Below, in pieces: positions 37,192-49,290 of a stretch of DNA of 64,000 bases; position 1 is the first letter of the stretch; each line of letters starts with the position of its first letter. Source of the DNA: Iris pallida (lineage: Eukaryota > Streptophyta > Magnoliopsida > Asparagales > Iridaceae); NCBI GenBank assembly GCA_029216955.1, contig JANAVB010012140.1:50116-114115 (forward strand). The letters run 5' to 3'. The position numbers were made by a program, and so were the translations under genes. The notes under the pieces were generated by a model. The model was not told where the DNA came from. It saw only the letters and a program-made list of their open reading frames with translations, and did no database searches.

Positions 37192-37791
37192 TGTCATGCC
37201 CCAGTCCCAAAAGTCACAGAACTAGCACGTGACACGGTCAGCTGGTACATACTCAAAGGTGAATCCAATTTATGGAACCCTCAAGTAATGCACGTAAGCT
37301 GTCTAAGATAGGGTCTAAAATAGCAAGTTAGCTATATCCCAATCCAAAAATAATAATCTCAAGTGGGAACTAGTGCATTAATGCTAATCAAACAATAATA
37401 CACTAATGCCACTTGAATATAAATACAAGAATAGATAATTTGTAATAAGTTGGCCGGACTATAATACAATCATCTGAAAAAGCTCATAACAAAAAGTAAA
37501 GCTTATAAAACTAGGCTATATAGCTAAAGATGTCATCATAAAATATTGAAGACAACAGAATGATAAAAATACCACTAGCGATACCTGAATCCTAGAGATG
37601 CAATCGTCCATAAATGTAATTTTCTATTCTAGCAATCTCCGTAATTACTTGGAGAGATCACCAGGTCCTCAGGGGACTAGAAAGATATATAAAACAAGCC
37701 TATTGTAACAGTAAATAACATGCAGAAAGAGAGAAAAGTAAAACAAGTAACAATCAATAAACCAAAACTCCATGGGATGCTCCTTGTATGG

Positions 37792-38095
37792 AAAATCTTA
37801 ATATTGTAACGCTATAGGATGCTCCGATCTCGATATAAAAGATAAGTCTCTACTACTGTAATGCCATGGGACACTCCCGGTCCAAGAGATGGAATAATAA
37901 GTTGACAAGGAGTCTCTATACCGTAATGCCATATGACACTCCGGGTCCTAGAGATGGAATAACAAGTCGATAATGAGTCTCTATACCGTAATGCCATGAG
38001 ACACTCCTAGTCCTAGAGGTGGAATAACAAGCCCATAACGAGTCTCTATACCGTAATACCAAGGGACACTCCCGGTCCTGAAGATAACATAGGTC
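37792..38095. repeat. 65-bp minisatellite, about 4-5 copies
   Basis: Each unit reads like GTAATGCCATGGGACACTCC, then CGGTCCTAGAGATGGAATAA and GAGTCTCTATACC. Copies start near 37800, 37858, 37924, 37989 and 38054. Confidence 0.85.
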
Positions 38096-39940
38096 AATGT
38101 CTAGCAATCGATATCGGCTACAGGTCAACTCAACTCAATGTAACGGAGACTAAGGACTAGCAGATACCATCACAACACTTAAAAAAAATAAATAGTGACA
38201 AGGAGAACAAGTAAGATACATGCACATAAAATAAGGAAATAATAATGGCATAAACATGAGACACATGTAATCAAGTAAGACTGAAAAGAATAGCAATATA
38301 GAAAATGCATAAATAAACTGTACAATTCGGCAAGGTATACTTGCATGTAAACGTTGTCTGAGTGTATGCCTGACCAACTCCGATGTCTTCATTACTCCCT
38401 CCAAGTCACCTATAATAATACACTATTACTAATGCTTTCTAATGACTTACCATATATATACTAGATTAACATCTATACCCAATAGTCGTCATGATGTCGG
38501 TACAACACCATACAACATATATAGTACCAACTTCCTTATAAAATATAATTTATAACTAATATAAAATAATTTATTTAATTTCTTGAAAATACTTATAAAT
38601 ATTTTATAGTACTAATAATATTATTTTATTGGTGGAAACTCAATCACAATAGCCTTATGTTGAAACTACATTGTTAATACCATATTTGGCCTACTAATTG
38701 GGACCCAAAATAATAAATAATTAAAATATTAAATTCTGGAAAAATTACAAAAATTAGTTAAAATAGTCTCTTCAACATCAAACCTAGCACAACAAATAAT
38801 TTAGTACGGATATATGAAATTTCAAAGCTTTTGGATACAAGGAAAACATAATTTTCGTAGTTATAATTTTACCGCAAATGTCAAGAATTTTAATAAATAC
38901 TAAACAAACTCAAAATATAGTAAAAGGATATGCGTTGCAAAGATCTTGATGTCTAGTTTCTACAAAAATTATTAGGAAGATCAAATCTGAACGAAAATAG
39001 ACCAAAATCAACTCGCAATAGATCTGATATATTCTGGAAACCATGTCGTAGAATTGACGCCACGGACAAACCGTTTGAAACTGTGTGGATGGATAATTGG
39101 ACATAAAAATAGACACATATATCTTTCCACTAGTTTTAGTTTGATGAAAATATGAGATCGGAAAGTATACAAAATCCTAGATACAAAATAGCATACCTGT
39201 TGTGACGAATTCAGCACAAGTTCGATCGACTTCGGGTGCCTTCCACGTCTCGTACCAACAGTGTACTAGGGTTGATATGATGGTGGTAGGAGGGTTGAAA
39301 GAGGTTGGGGTGATGAGTTTCTGTCGGGTGGAAAGAAAAGTGCAAAAATATAAAAGAAATTGGAGGAGCGCTGGGTTTGGAAAGATAAGGAGGGGTAGCG
39401 GTTATGTGGAGGGTTTAAAATGTAGGGTTTTGATACCTTTTATATTATGGAATTTGGGCTTTTGTTTGGATAATTTAGTTAGGATTTGGCCATCCAATGG
39501 ATTAATATAGTAATGGGTTTCCTTATTGGGTGGGTTGTTTGACTAAGTCAAAGATAGGAGATTTAATGCACATGACTGCAATTTAATCACTAAAAATAAA
39601 TTAAATATATATCTAATTGATTTTGCCAACCTTAGATAGGCTCTACCAAGTGGGGTTGGCTAGGTTACTGTCAGAATAGATTTTTCTATTCGAATTGAAC
39701 ATGAAAACTCAACTAATGGGTCTCATGTGCCATTTACAAATAAATAACACATAGAAACTCGATTGAATGTCACACCCTAGGTGTGCATAGTAGGCTCGAA
39801 ATGGGTCAAACCCATATATTGGGTCAAATAATTTTGATCTATGTCGAGTCCTGAACTCAAGTTGGAAGTTAGATCTAGAATTACGGTGAACGGTCAAAAT
39901 GGCCTAAGTTGACCCGAAGTTGTGCGAAGTTAAAAGAATG

Positions 39941-40750
39941 TGTATGATCGATGGAGCAACTCTAAAGGAGGGTAAATAGAGTACGTGCATGCAGTGGAAT
40001 AATAATCACCACTTAAAAATATTTCTGGTTGTAATCAAACAATATATGAAGCCGGCATTATATAAGTAAATGATTAAAGTAAATAAGTTGAGAAGAGCAA
40101 ACGCAAACACCGAGGTTTATACTGCTTTCCATCTGATAGGACTAGTCCAGTCATGAGAACTCTTGTCCGCTATTTAATCTACTATTTTGAATAGAGATTA
40201 CACCGCGTGCTTTGTTCCGAAGAACACACCAACTTCAACACCGTCGTGTTTTTATACGAAGCCCACAAACAAACTTCAAAACACCTTTCTAAAAGAAAAC
40301 TTTTATACTCCAAGCTTGTACAACTCGAATACTCCTAATCGGAGACCACAAGCACTTAGAAAAATATGAGTTGTCTTGGAAATAGGAAGATTATAGCTCT
40401 TTAAGTAGATATGAAGCTTTGGAATTGATAGAGAAGATGAAGAACGAATGAGTGTATAAAAATAAGAAATTCTTTTTTTATAGGATTTTCTAGAACAAAG
40501 TTCGAGCAGAAGTCGGTAGGATTAACGTTCAAATTTTGAACGTTAGAGATCCAAAAGACTAGGGAATGCTGTTGACCAGGAGTGATCCTAGGGGACTGAG
40601 TTCGGGCAGAACTCGGCCCGAGTTCGGTTGCTTGGTTTTCAAGATATTTTTGGTTCAGGAATGCTTTTGGATTTTAGTTTGGTTTGGGATCAAAGATAGG
40701 TTTGTTTTGGTTCAGGATAAACTTCTAAATGTTAGTGATCCCGACGCACA
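39941..40750 (-). mobile_element. Truncated 3' LTR of the copia element (810 bp)
   Basis: Colinear with 51516-52326 of the 5' LTR at high identity. Its first about 150 bp (equivalent to 52327-52476) are absent. On the plus strand it begins TGTATGATCGATGGAGC. Confidence 0.88.
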
Positions 40751-41170
40751 ATTTCTGCTTCTTTTATAAAACCATTTAGAAAAGCATTTTTAACATACAT
40801 TTAAAAAAGTTTAAAACTACGAAGCACAAAGCATACGAATGGACTCTAGTCTAGCAACTGGAGCATACGTCTCATCATAGTCAATTCTTTCTTCTTGATT
40901 ATAGCCTTGAGCTACTAGACGTGCTTTGTTGTGTATGACTGAACTATTCCCATCTAACTTATTTCGGAACACCCACTTGGTACCAATGATCAATAGGTCT
41001 GGGAACGAGTTCTCAAACTTGATTTTGTTTAAATTGGTTTAGTTCCTCTCGTATTGCAAAAATCCAAAATTTATCATTAAAAGCTTCTAAAACATTCTTA
41101 GGTTCTATTTTGGAAATAAATGCAACATTAGCAACTAAATCTCTTGTGCTTGAGCGAGTATTTAGAACTC
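40751..41170 (-). pseudogene. Copia reverse transcriptase, N-terminal fragment fused to LTR
   Basis: Minus-strand readings include [12 protein letters not shown], then, across shifts, the conserved [17 protein letters not shown] segment and [17 protein letters not shown]. They end with MYVKNAFLNGFIKEAE, the motif A region where MD is usual. After that the sequence passes straight into LTR. The catalytic YVDD, thumb and RNase H are gone. A stop after about QFKQNQV and a frameshift add to the damage. Confidence 0.8.
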
Positions 41171-41178
41171 TTGATACA

Positions 41179-41934
41179 TCACCTATTACCAGTTCTTCCG
41201 GATGATCTGATGTAAACCGTAATTGTTTTGGTAGACTCTCCAGGTAGGACGAGGATGGTGTATCTTCTGATGTTCTGTTCGAGTTTTTTCTTCTTCATTG
41301 TCACTATCGTCTTAAGTTGACTGTTCAGATCATCGAATGTGACATTTATTGACTCTTCAACAACAAGTGATCTTTTGTTGAATACCCCGTACCCTTTTTT
41401 TTTTGCAGCATACCCCAAGAATATGCCATCATCAGCTTTTTTATCAAATTTTCCTAAGTTGTCTTTTGTGTTTAAGATAAAACATCTGCAACCAAAGACC
41501 TTGAAATAACTGATGTTAGGAGTTCTATTAAACCATAATTCATACGGATTCTTCTTAGAGATTGGTCTAATAAGAACTCTATTCAAAACATGGCATGCTG
41601 TATAGACAGCTTCAGTCCAAAAGTATTTTGGAAGATTATGCTGGTTTAGCATAACTCTGGCCATATCGCCAAGATTTCTATTCTTCCTCTCCACAACGCC
41701 ATTCTGTTGAGGAGTTCTGGTGCATGAGAATTCATATGATAACTCATTTGAATCACAAAAGGATTTAAATTCATGGTTATCAAATTCTCCTCCATGATCA
41801 CTTCGTATGCGAGTAATCATGAATCTTTTCTCATTTTGTACCTTTTTACTAAAAGACACAAATTCAAAAAAGGCCTCATTTTTATTTGCAAAAAAGTAAA
41901 CCCAAATATACCGTAAATAGTCATCAACTATCAC
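41179..41934 (-). pseudogene. Copia integrase core and C-terminal region
   Basis: A 251-codon ORF. The catalytic triad is visible: Asp in VDDYLRYIWVYF (about residue 4), Asp in RIRSDHGGEF (about residue 45) and Glu in QQNGVVERKNR (about residue 83). Downstream are FWTEAVYTACHVLNR, the FGCRCFILN segment and a DGIFLGYAAKKKGYGVFNKRS block, all typical of copia integrase. The core looks intact although the element cannot be active. A stop separates it from the zinc-binding part at 41935. Confidence 0.85.
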
Positions 41935-42249
41935 TTAAGCATATAGCTTACCGCCAAGACTGGCGACTCTACTTGTTCCAAACAAGTCCATATGTAATAA
42001 TTGCAGTGGTCTAGAGGTACTTACAGAGTTTATTGATTTGAAAGATGATCTAAATGCCTTGTTCTTTTCACATTCGATATAGACAATATCTTTCTTGAAT
42101 GTAGTATCAGGTAAGTCTCTTACTAGTTTCTTTGTGGACAATCTTGTAATAGTGTCCATGTTCGTATGTCCAAGATGCATATGCCATACCCAGCCTTCGT
42201 CTTGAGTTGTGAATAGACACTTCCCTGTACTGTTAGTACTTTTTGACAA
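41935..42249 (-). pseudogene. Copia GAG-pre-integrase (zinc-binding) segment
   Basis: A 104-codon ORF with WVWHMHLGHTNMDTITRLST and KDIVYIECEKNKAFRSSF, ending in LLHMDLFG. The His pair lies in WHMHLGH. In intact copies a Cys-x2-Cys follows; here it reads YIECEKN, so the first Cys is replaced by Tyr-Ile. It continues the ORF at 49275-49595, from which it was separated by the CACTA insertion. Confidence 0.8.
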
Positions 42250-42279
42250 ATATCACTACCAAAATATAGCCATTTGGCG

Positions 42280-42560
42280 ATGGACATTTAGCGACGGATT
42301 TTGTCCGTCGCTATTAGCGATGGACTACCGACAAAGTTTCGACTGATTACCGTCGAAAAGCTAAAAAAAATATTATTTTAAGGGCAAGCAAAGGTCGCCA
42401 ATCCGTCGTTAAGTCGTCGGAGATATAGCGACGGATAAAGAACCCGTCGCTATGTCGTCGCTTAGTTGTCAAAAGTTGGCAAAAAATGTTAAAAAAATTG
42501 GCACGAAATTTGACCACCACAGCTAGGGTGGTATAGCGACGGAATATATCCATCGCTCGT
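42280..42560. repeat. Left subterminal repeats of the CACTA element
   Basis: About eight copies of AGCGACGGA or TCCGTCGCT variants, some adjacent in inverted order (for example 42289-42320). In En/Spm such motifs bind the TNPA product. Confidence 0.85.
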
Positions 42561-42600
42561 CCGTCGCTAAATATCCAACCCTAACTTAAATTTAACCGAC

Positions 42601-42639
42601 GGGGGGGGGGGGGGGGGGGCTTTTCATTCCCCCCCCCCA

Positions 42640-42670
<31 letters not shown>

Positions 42671-43170
42671 CAGCCGCAAAGACTCTCTCTCTTTCCAGGT
42701 AATCCTTTCTCTCTCACTCTCGGTGGTCGGGGCAGCGGGGGCCGGTGGTGGTGGGGGTGGAGGTGGGGGTGGGGGTCGCGGTGGTGGGGGTAGGGGTCGC
42801 TGGGGGGTTTCGGGTCGGGGCGGCGGAGGGAGGTGGGGGCCGGTGGTGGGGGTGGGGGTCACGGTGGTTGGGGTGGAGGTCGCTGGGGGGGTTCGTGTCA
42901 GAGCGACGGGGGGCGGCGGAGGCGGTGGTGGTGGGGGTGGGGGTCGCGGTGGTGGGGGTGGGGGTCGCTTGGGGGGGTTTCGGGTCGGAGCGGCGGGTTT
43001 CGGGTCGACGGTGGGGATAGCGGTTGGCGGGGGTGGGGGTTGGGGTGGGGGTGGGGGTGGGGGTCGCGGTGGTGGGGATGGCAGTCGACGGTGGTGGTTG
43101 TGGGGGTTGAGGGCCGGGGCCAGTAGTAACACACACACACACACATACACACACACCGAAATCACTTTGT
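42601..43170. repeat. G-rich low-complexity block: G19/C10, (TC)n, GGGGGTGG repeats, (AC)n
   Basis: G19 (42601-42619) and C10 (about 42629-42638) form an inverted pair with a nine-base spacer. (TC)n runs from about 42643 to 42670. From 42720 to 43115 the plus strand is a repeat of GGGGGTGGGGGTCGCGGTGG-like units. (AC)n is at 43129-43157. Six-frame ORFs here are low-complexity artefacts. Homopolymer lengths may be inexact. Confidence 0.9.
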
Positions 43171-43204
43171 ATATAAATTAGTATATATATATAATTAGTA
43201 TCAA

Positions 43205-44190
43205 GGTTCAAAGTATGGGTATCGGAATCGGTATCAGACTATTCCTATGAGTATTGGTATCGGAGATATCGGTATTATCGGCAGTTTCAGATTGGAGTAT
43301 CGGAATTTTTGGTATCGAAAAACAAATAATTATCGGTAGTATTGGCGGTATCGAATTCTTTACACACTTTTACAACCTTATTATGCTTTAAACCAATGTT
43401 CACAATATTGGTATCAAAATCGGTATCGGACTATTCCTATGAGTATTGGTATCGACGATATCGGTAGTATCGACGGTTTCTTATCGGAGTATCGGACTTT
43501 GGTATCAGAAAAAAATAATTATTAATAAATTATTTACATTTAAAAATATATATTTTATACATTTAGGCATAATTTTAAGTATTTTCAGTGTTATTTCTTA
43601 GTAGTTTTGAAATTAAATGAAATAGTAGTCACCCTTACCAATTGGTTTACATACAATAGATGTGATTTTCTTTATACACACACACACACAATAGATGTGA
43701 TTTTTTTTTATATGCTTCTACAACCTTGTTATGCTTTAAACCCTTGTTGATTTGTCTTTTTTGTTTAATTTTCTTTGCCGAATTGACCGGAACAAAGACC
43801 CCCAATGTCGGTATCGATCAATATTTGGTATCGGTCGGTATCGATCGGTATCGAATCAGAACATGCCAAACCATATCGGTATCGGCCGTATCGGATCGGT
43901 ATCGGCCGTATCGGATCGGTATCGGCCGATACTTTAAACCCTTGGTGATTTGTCTTTTTCGTCTAATTTTATTTGCTGAATTGATCGGGAAAAAGACCCC
44001 CAATGTTGGTATCGGTCAGTATCGGGTATCGGTCGGTATCGGATCGGGACATGCAAATCGTATCGGTATCGGCCGTATCGGATAGGTATCGGCCGATACT
44101 TTAAACCATGGTTGATGGTATCGGACGTATCGGTATCGGCCGTATCGGATAGGTATCGAATCGGTATCAGCCATATCGGATAGGTATCTA
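43205..44190. repeat. About 190-bp tandem duplications built on GGTATCGG
   Basis: At least four diverged units of about 185-195 bp. Landmarks are ACTATTCCTATGAGTATTGG (near 43240 and 43432) and TTTAAACC.TGGTTGAT (near 43735, 43933 and 44100), with runs of TATCGGTATCGGCCG between. It occupies the intron or upstream part of the TNP2-like gene. Confidence 0.8.
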
Positions 44191-44203
44191 CATTCTGCAG
44201 GGA

Positions 44204-45949
44204 CTGCCCATTACTTTGAGAGAGTTGTTGTCTTCTGCTGTATGTGTTCTGTTGGCCGAGCTATCTACATTCTTCAGGAATATTTGTTCAACTAAGTTGA
44301 CGGTGCAACACATGGTTGAACTTGAGGAGAAGATTGTCTTAACAATTTGTAAGTTAGAGAAAATATTTCCTCCAGGCTTCTTCGACAGCATGGAGCATCT
44401 ACCGATTCATCTAGCATACGAAGCCCGTGTCGGTGCATCTGTTCATTATCGATGGATGTATCCATTTAAAAGGTACATAAAAATTGATATAATTTAAGTT
44501 AAATTTTAGTAGATTTTAAAATTCATTGTTAATTCTCAAGGTAATTTGTCTCTCTATATACCTAGACTATATAAAGAAGAGAGTTGGCAACAAGGCTCAT
44601 ATAGAGGCTTCGATATGCGAAGCATATCTTATCGAGGAGGTGTCAAACTTCTGCTCCATTTATTTTGATACTCATGTTAAGACAAATCGAAATAGACCTC
44701 AAAGGAATGACGAGAACATTGAGGATGGAGGTATATTCAATGTAAGGGGCAAGCCTATTGGGGCTAGTAAGAAACGGTGGTTGACTGACGATGAGTATGA
44801 TGCCGCTCACCGATATGTCTTGTTAAATTATGACATACAAGAAGTAAAAGATTTGGAGAAGTAAGTAACTACACTTACACTCATTATAATCACTAATTTG
44901 GTGAAGTAAGTGACTATACTTATTCTTATTCTCTCTAACAGTGTATTTAGAGATGAAGTCAAAATGAGGACATCTGATATTACCGATGAGGGACTTCAAA
45001 GAGAGGTTGATTGTACCTTTCCATCCTAGTTTCGCAAATACGTAAGTAACTGAGATAATATGTTATGCGGCTACCATTAAAATATAGGCATCTAAAATAT
45101 TTAAATTATCAATATTTGTTTACAGGTTTTATTGCCTTAAACAACACTCACAAATGAGAGTGTTCGTTATCTGGCATTGGGACCGAAGAAGCAACCAAAG
45201 ACTTGGCCAGGCTATGTCGTTAATGGCTTCAAGTTTAAGGCAACTTAGAATGCTATAAATGTCGAATTTCTCAATGACGGCTTCAGTGCCAAGGATTCTA
45301 GTATTTACATAAGAGGCACCATCTATGACGACGAACCAGACTTTGACTATTATGGAGTGCTTCGGGATATTATAGATTTACAATATACTGCCCCATATGA
45401 TATGCATATTATGATGTTCAAATGTGAGTGGTTCGATACGACACCAAATATCGGTTGGAGAATCGATAAACAATTTGGATTCATCGATATAAATCATCGC
45501 AGGAGGTATAGAGGGTCTGACACGTTTGCGATAGCAAGTCAGGCTGTTCAAGTTTACTATACAAGCTACCTAAGGCGTCGTAGAGATTGATTTGACTTGT
45601 GGGCAGTATGCAAGATTAAATCTAGAAATACATTCAACGTTAGAGACCCAGCATACCAAGAGGACCAGATCAAAAAGTCCTAATACTTGGGATAACAGTC
45701 GGATACCATGGATGTTGAAGATATTGTTAAGGAAAATAGAGGGGAGGAAGAGGTTGATACATAAGACTTAGTTGTCAACCAGGGGAGAAAGAGGCATCTT
45801 GTTCCAAATATTGAGGTAGAAGAAGAAAAAGAAAAAGAATTTAATGAGGATGAGGATACAGATGAAATCGACGATGAGGATAAGGCTGAGGATGAGGATG
45901 ATGACGAAGACGAGGCTGAGGACGAGGACGAAGACGATGACGATGATTA
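44204..45949 (+). pseudogene. TNP2-like transposase, C-terminal part only
   Basis: A consensus acceptor (CTGCAG, to 44203) precedes LRELLSSAVCVLLAELSTFF, then LCKLEKIFPPGFFDSMEHLP-like and YRWMYPF, the DUF4218 region of plant TNP2 proteins. The next exon (about 44559-44861) has KKRVGNKAHIEASICEAYL and ends at GTAAGT. After 44942, VFRDEVKM is followed by FPS, stop, FRKY (a Trp changed to TAG). From 45127 come a DYYGVLRDIIDLQY-like stretch and FKCEWFDTTP, typical of DUF4216. The end is a long Asp/Glu tail (45835-45949). At least five in-frame stops occur. The catalytic N-terminal Transposase_21 part is absent, so it cannot move itself. Confidence 0.82.
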
Positions 45950-46253
45950 GATTAAATATCGGTGTATATTAAGAACACTTCCAATTACGTGAATTTAGTT
46001 TGACCTCATAAAAGCACTTACAACGAACTTAGCGAATTCAGTTTAAACTTCTGTATTCTTGTTTCAGTTTATGCTTTTGTCGTTCGATCATCTACTTATT
46101 GTATGATTATCTTTTTGCAGATGGCACTCCTAGTCCTTTTCGTCGCTGCGGCACTCGTCTCCTGCTGGTGGTATACATATTTTAGTTTAGTTTTATATTT
46201 ATTTATACTTTTATATTATTAATTATGTTTATGTGTTCTATTTACAGGTCATA

Positions 46254-46849
46254 ATGGCTGGTACACGTCGTGCTGCTGGTGCTGGCCGTGCTGGTGGTGG
46301 CGCTAGTCGTAGTCGTGGTTGTGGTGGTGGCTGGTGGTTATGGTCGCATCAACCTTCCTGGGATGTGACCCCATCTAGCGATCTCGACCCGAAGAGTACC
46401 CTGGACACAGACTCATCCCACCGTCGATCGACAACTTTATCGAGGCCTGCATCTCCATCTGCTAGCGGATCCGTTTTGCCAGCGGACCTACCAACAGATC
46501 CACCAGTTACAGCACGGTGGGCCCCGGAGTACCCTCGTACTCAGTCCCATTTGGTTACTGGAGAGTACATGCGCGGACTCGCGGATCCTTCGACGGCACC
46601 AGAGAGGCCGATGGACGAGTTTCGACGAGAGCTATGGCCCGCGGGTAAATCGTAAGTAAATTTAAGATAATTAATTACATTTGTTTTATTTATTCAAGTT
46701 AATAATCTAGTCGTTGCTTCTTTGTAGGTTTTTTCCGTAGGATGTTGCCAGGATTTTAGGGGGCATTATCCGGGCGAACTTCCATGGCCCCTACCTCAAT
46801 TTTTCGTCGGTGCCCGTAGACTTGCAGTATGTCTGGCTCGACAAGATGA

Positions 46850-46884
<35 letters not shown>

Positions 46885-48161
46885 GGTTAATTATTAGTTA
46901 CTCTTTAATCAACCATTTTTTTAATTACGTGATAATTAAATTTGTATGTCAGAGGACGTTCTGGTGGCCCCTCCATCGTGAGGAGGCGATCTGCAGTACC
47001 TATAGAAGCACCACCAGGAAGAAGATACGGGATGCGATGCATGACCTTCGAATGGGGCATTCGAAGCCGAATTGGATCCGGCAGGACTATTATGAGCAGG
47101 TCTTGGATAAGATGGATACTCCTGCGTACAAGGAGAAATCGGAGAAAGTGAAGGTGAACCGACAGGCCGCGGGGCTTCATACGGGAGGATCAAGGCCCCA
47201 CGCAGTGACGCTTGCAGATCTGGTGAGATACCGCAAATTCATTCCACTATCTAATTCGGTATTATTAATATACGGAGTTAAATAAATTCTACGAATATTT
47301 CGTATACAGACCCAACGGGCGATGAAGGAGGGAAAAGAGGCAGATTTGGTCACCATACATGATGTATTCCAGCATACGCACAAGAGACGGAAGGACGGAA
47401 GCTTCGTCGATGAGAGGGCCAAGGAGACAGATGTAAGTACTTACGTTTATGAGATTTATGTTATAATTAAAAGTATTCTGACTATAACTTAGGTAAACTT
47501 AGGATTCAGACTATAACTTAGGTAAACTTAGGATTCAGACTATAACTTAGGAAAACATAGAATTTAGATTACAACTTAGGTAAACATATAGTATAAACAC
47601 ATTCATTTGATAGGCTGTGTATCGTGAGGCCCTTAGTCGGGCTCAACCATCTGCTGCCGAGGATGTCGGCGAAACGACGCCCGCCCAGACGCCCTCTTCT
47701 ATGGCTGCTCGCAACGATGACTTGTTCGTAGATACCGTCGGCGGCTTTAGGAAAGGGCGCTTGCACGGAGTCGGCTCCCTGGCGCCGTTGCACGCGGCAG
47801 TTCAGAGATTTCCACCGTCAATTTCTCCTCCTGTGGCCCCGGCAGACGATGATGTGAGGTCACAGCTTGCGCATCTGCAGAGGCAGTGTCGTCCTTGTGG
47901 GAGCAATTGGCTACGTATTTTCTGCCTCCTTCTACTGCTGCCGGTCCGTCTACTGCTGCTGCCAGTCCGTCTACTGCGACTGTCGGTCCTTCTTCCGTCG
48001 GGCATCTTTATTTTAACACTACTGCCCCTCTGGTACCGCCTCCTACTGTGATGGCACTCCTTGACCTGATGTCGCCAGAGCAGCTACGCCAACTTCCAGA
48101 CCATGTCTTCGACGGATTGCCGCCATATATGGTGGATGTGTATCTACGTCGGACGCAGTAG
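46254..48161 (+). pseudogene. TNPA-like protein, Transposase_24 (Ptta/En/Spm) family, nearly intact
   Basis: Five or so exons with GT..AG borders: 46254-46651 (Gly/Arg/Ala-rich start), 46728-46849, 46953-47221, 47311-47430 and about 47615-48161. Exon 2 has VARILGGIIRANFHGPYLNF. Exon 3 has CSTYRSTTRKKIRDAMHDLR, then EKSEKVKVNRQAAGLHTGGS, and exon 4 has FQHTHKRRKDGSFVDERAK. This order is characteristic of plant Transposase_24 proteins, which bind the subterminal repeats. One TAG lies in exon 2 (46738-46740) under this splicing, and one frameshift lies near 47880. The last exon ends MVDVYLRRTQ. Apart from these two defects it is the best-preserved multi-exon gene in the window. Confidence 0.75.
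46851..46882. repeat. (AT)n microsatellite in an intron
   Basis: About 16 AT dinucleotides directly after exon 2 of the TNPA-like gene. Confidence 0.9.
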
Positions 48162-48254
48162 GGAGTACCACCAGCGGACGATCGAACTCCTCCTCCTCCT
48201 TGATGTATTGTATTTGAATAGTTTTTAAATGTTGAATATTTGTGGGAATTTTGG

Positions 48255-49290
48255 ATATTATAGCGACGGATATTAGATTTTGATGAATGTTTTGGATAAT
48301 GGTTAATTTTTGGATAATTGGTGTGTATTTTATGTTTGTTTGTGTGATACATATTTGTGATAGATTATATATTGGTGTGTGATGTATATTAGATTATATA
48401 TTGGTTTGTGTGATTGTATATTATGATTTTTCGATGTTTCGGATGTTGTGTGAACAGGGAATGGTCTGTTTTATGCAAAATAAATTCCAGTTAGCGACGG
48501 ACTAGCGACTACATAGCAACCACTCGCGACGACTGAGCGACAAAATATCCGTCGCTAACTGGAGAATTTCTAAGAATTTCCAGTTAGCGACAGACAGCGA
48601 CTACCTAGCGACGGCTTATCCGTCGGTAAGGTTTTGGAGATATAAAAGATACACAGAACCTTAGCGACGGATAGGTCGTCGCTACTCTATCGCTAGATGT
48701 CGATAAAAGATTTAGCGACGGATAATCCGTCACCAACATTGTGACTGTTTGCCGACAAGCTAGCGACTATTTCTGACGGATTAGCGACGGAATATTCGTC
48801 GCCAAGGTTCTGGAAAGGTCAAACATTTCCAGAATCGGATCGACGGATCTACCGTCGCTATTTCGTCGTTAATCCATTACAAGGTGGCGACGAAGAACGA
48901 CGGATTAGCGACGGACTTTGTGTATCAGAAACTCTCTGATACGCGTTTACCGACAAGTTGTCAACAGATTAGCGACGGACCCGATACTCTCTGAGGCGCT
49001 TTATCGACGGATTATCAACGGACATATCCATCGGTAATATGATGTATCACTTATTTTTCTGATACTTGATTTGAAAAAAAACCATCGGCAAGTTGTCGCT
49101 AGTTGTACGAATAAGGCTGACGAAAATCTGTCGCTAAATCGTCGCCTGACGACAACCTAGCGACGGATAGATTTAGCGACGAGCTGTTTGCCGACGGATT
49201 TTTTTGGTCAATATCCATCAGTGATCCGTCGCTAAACTGGTTTAGCGACGGATCGGCGATGGATATTGCCATCGCTAAATCAGTAAATTT
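48255..49290. repeat. Right subterminal repeats of the CACTA element
   Basis: More than a dozen TTAGCGACGGAT-type motifs in both orientations, densest from 48490 to 49250. They probably bind the TNPA-like product. Between them the sequence has no ORF of interest. Confidence 0.85.

Noticed and set aside
42581..43211. ORFs of 84-194 codons, Pro- or Gly-rich
   Set aside because: Direct translations of the GGGGGTGG repeat and (AC)n tract, open in most frames; no coding evidence.
43726..44085. 119-codon ORF on plus in the CACTA element
   Set aside because: Translation of GGTATCGG repeats; two internal units give the same peptide.
47802..48005. Minus-strand Arg/Ser-rich ORF
   Set aside because: Antisense shadow of the last exon of the TNPA-like gene.
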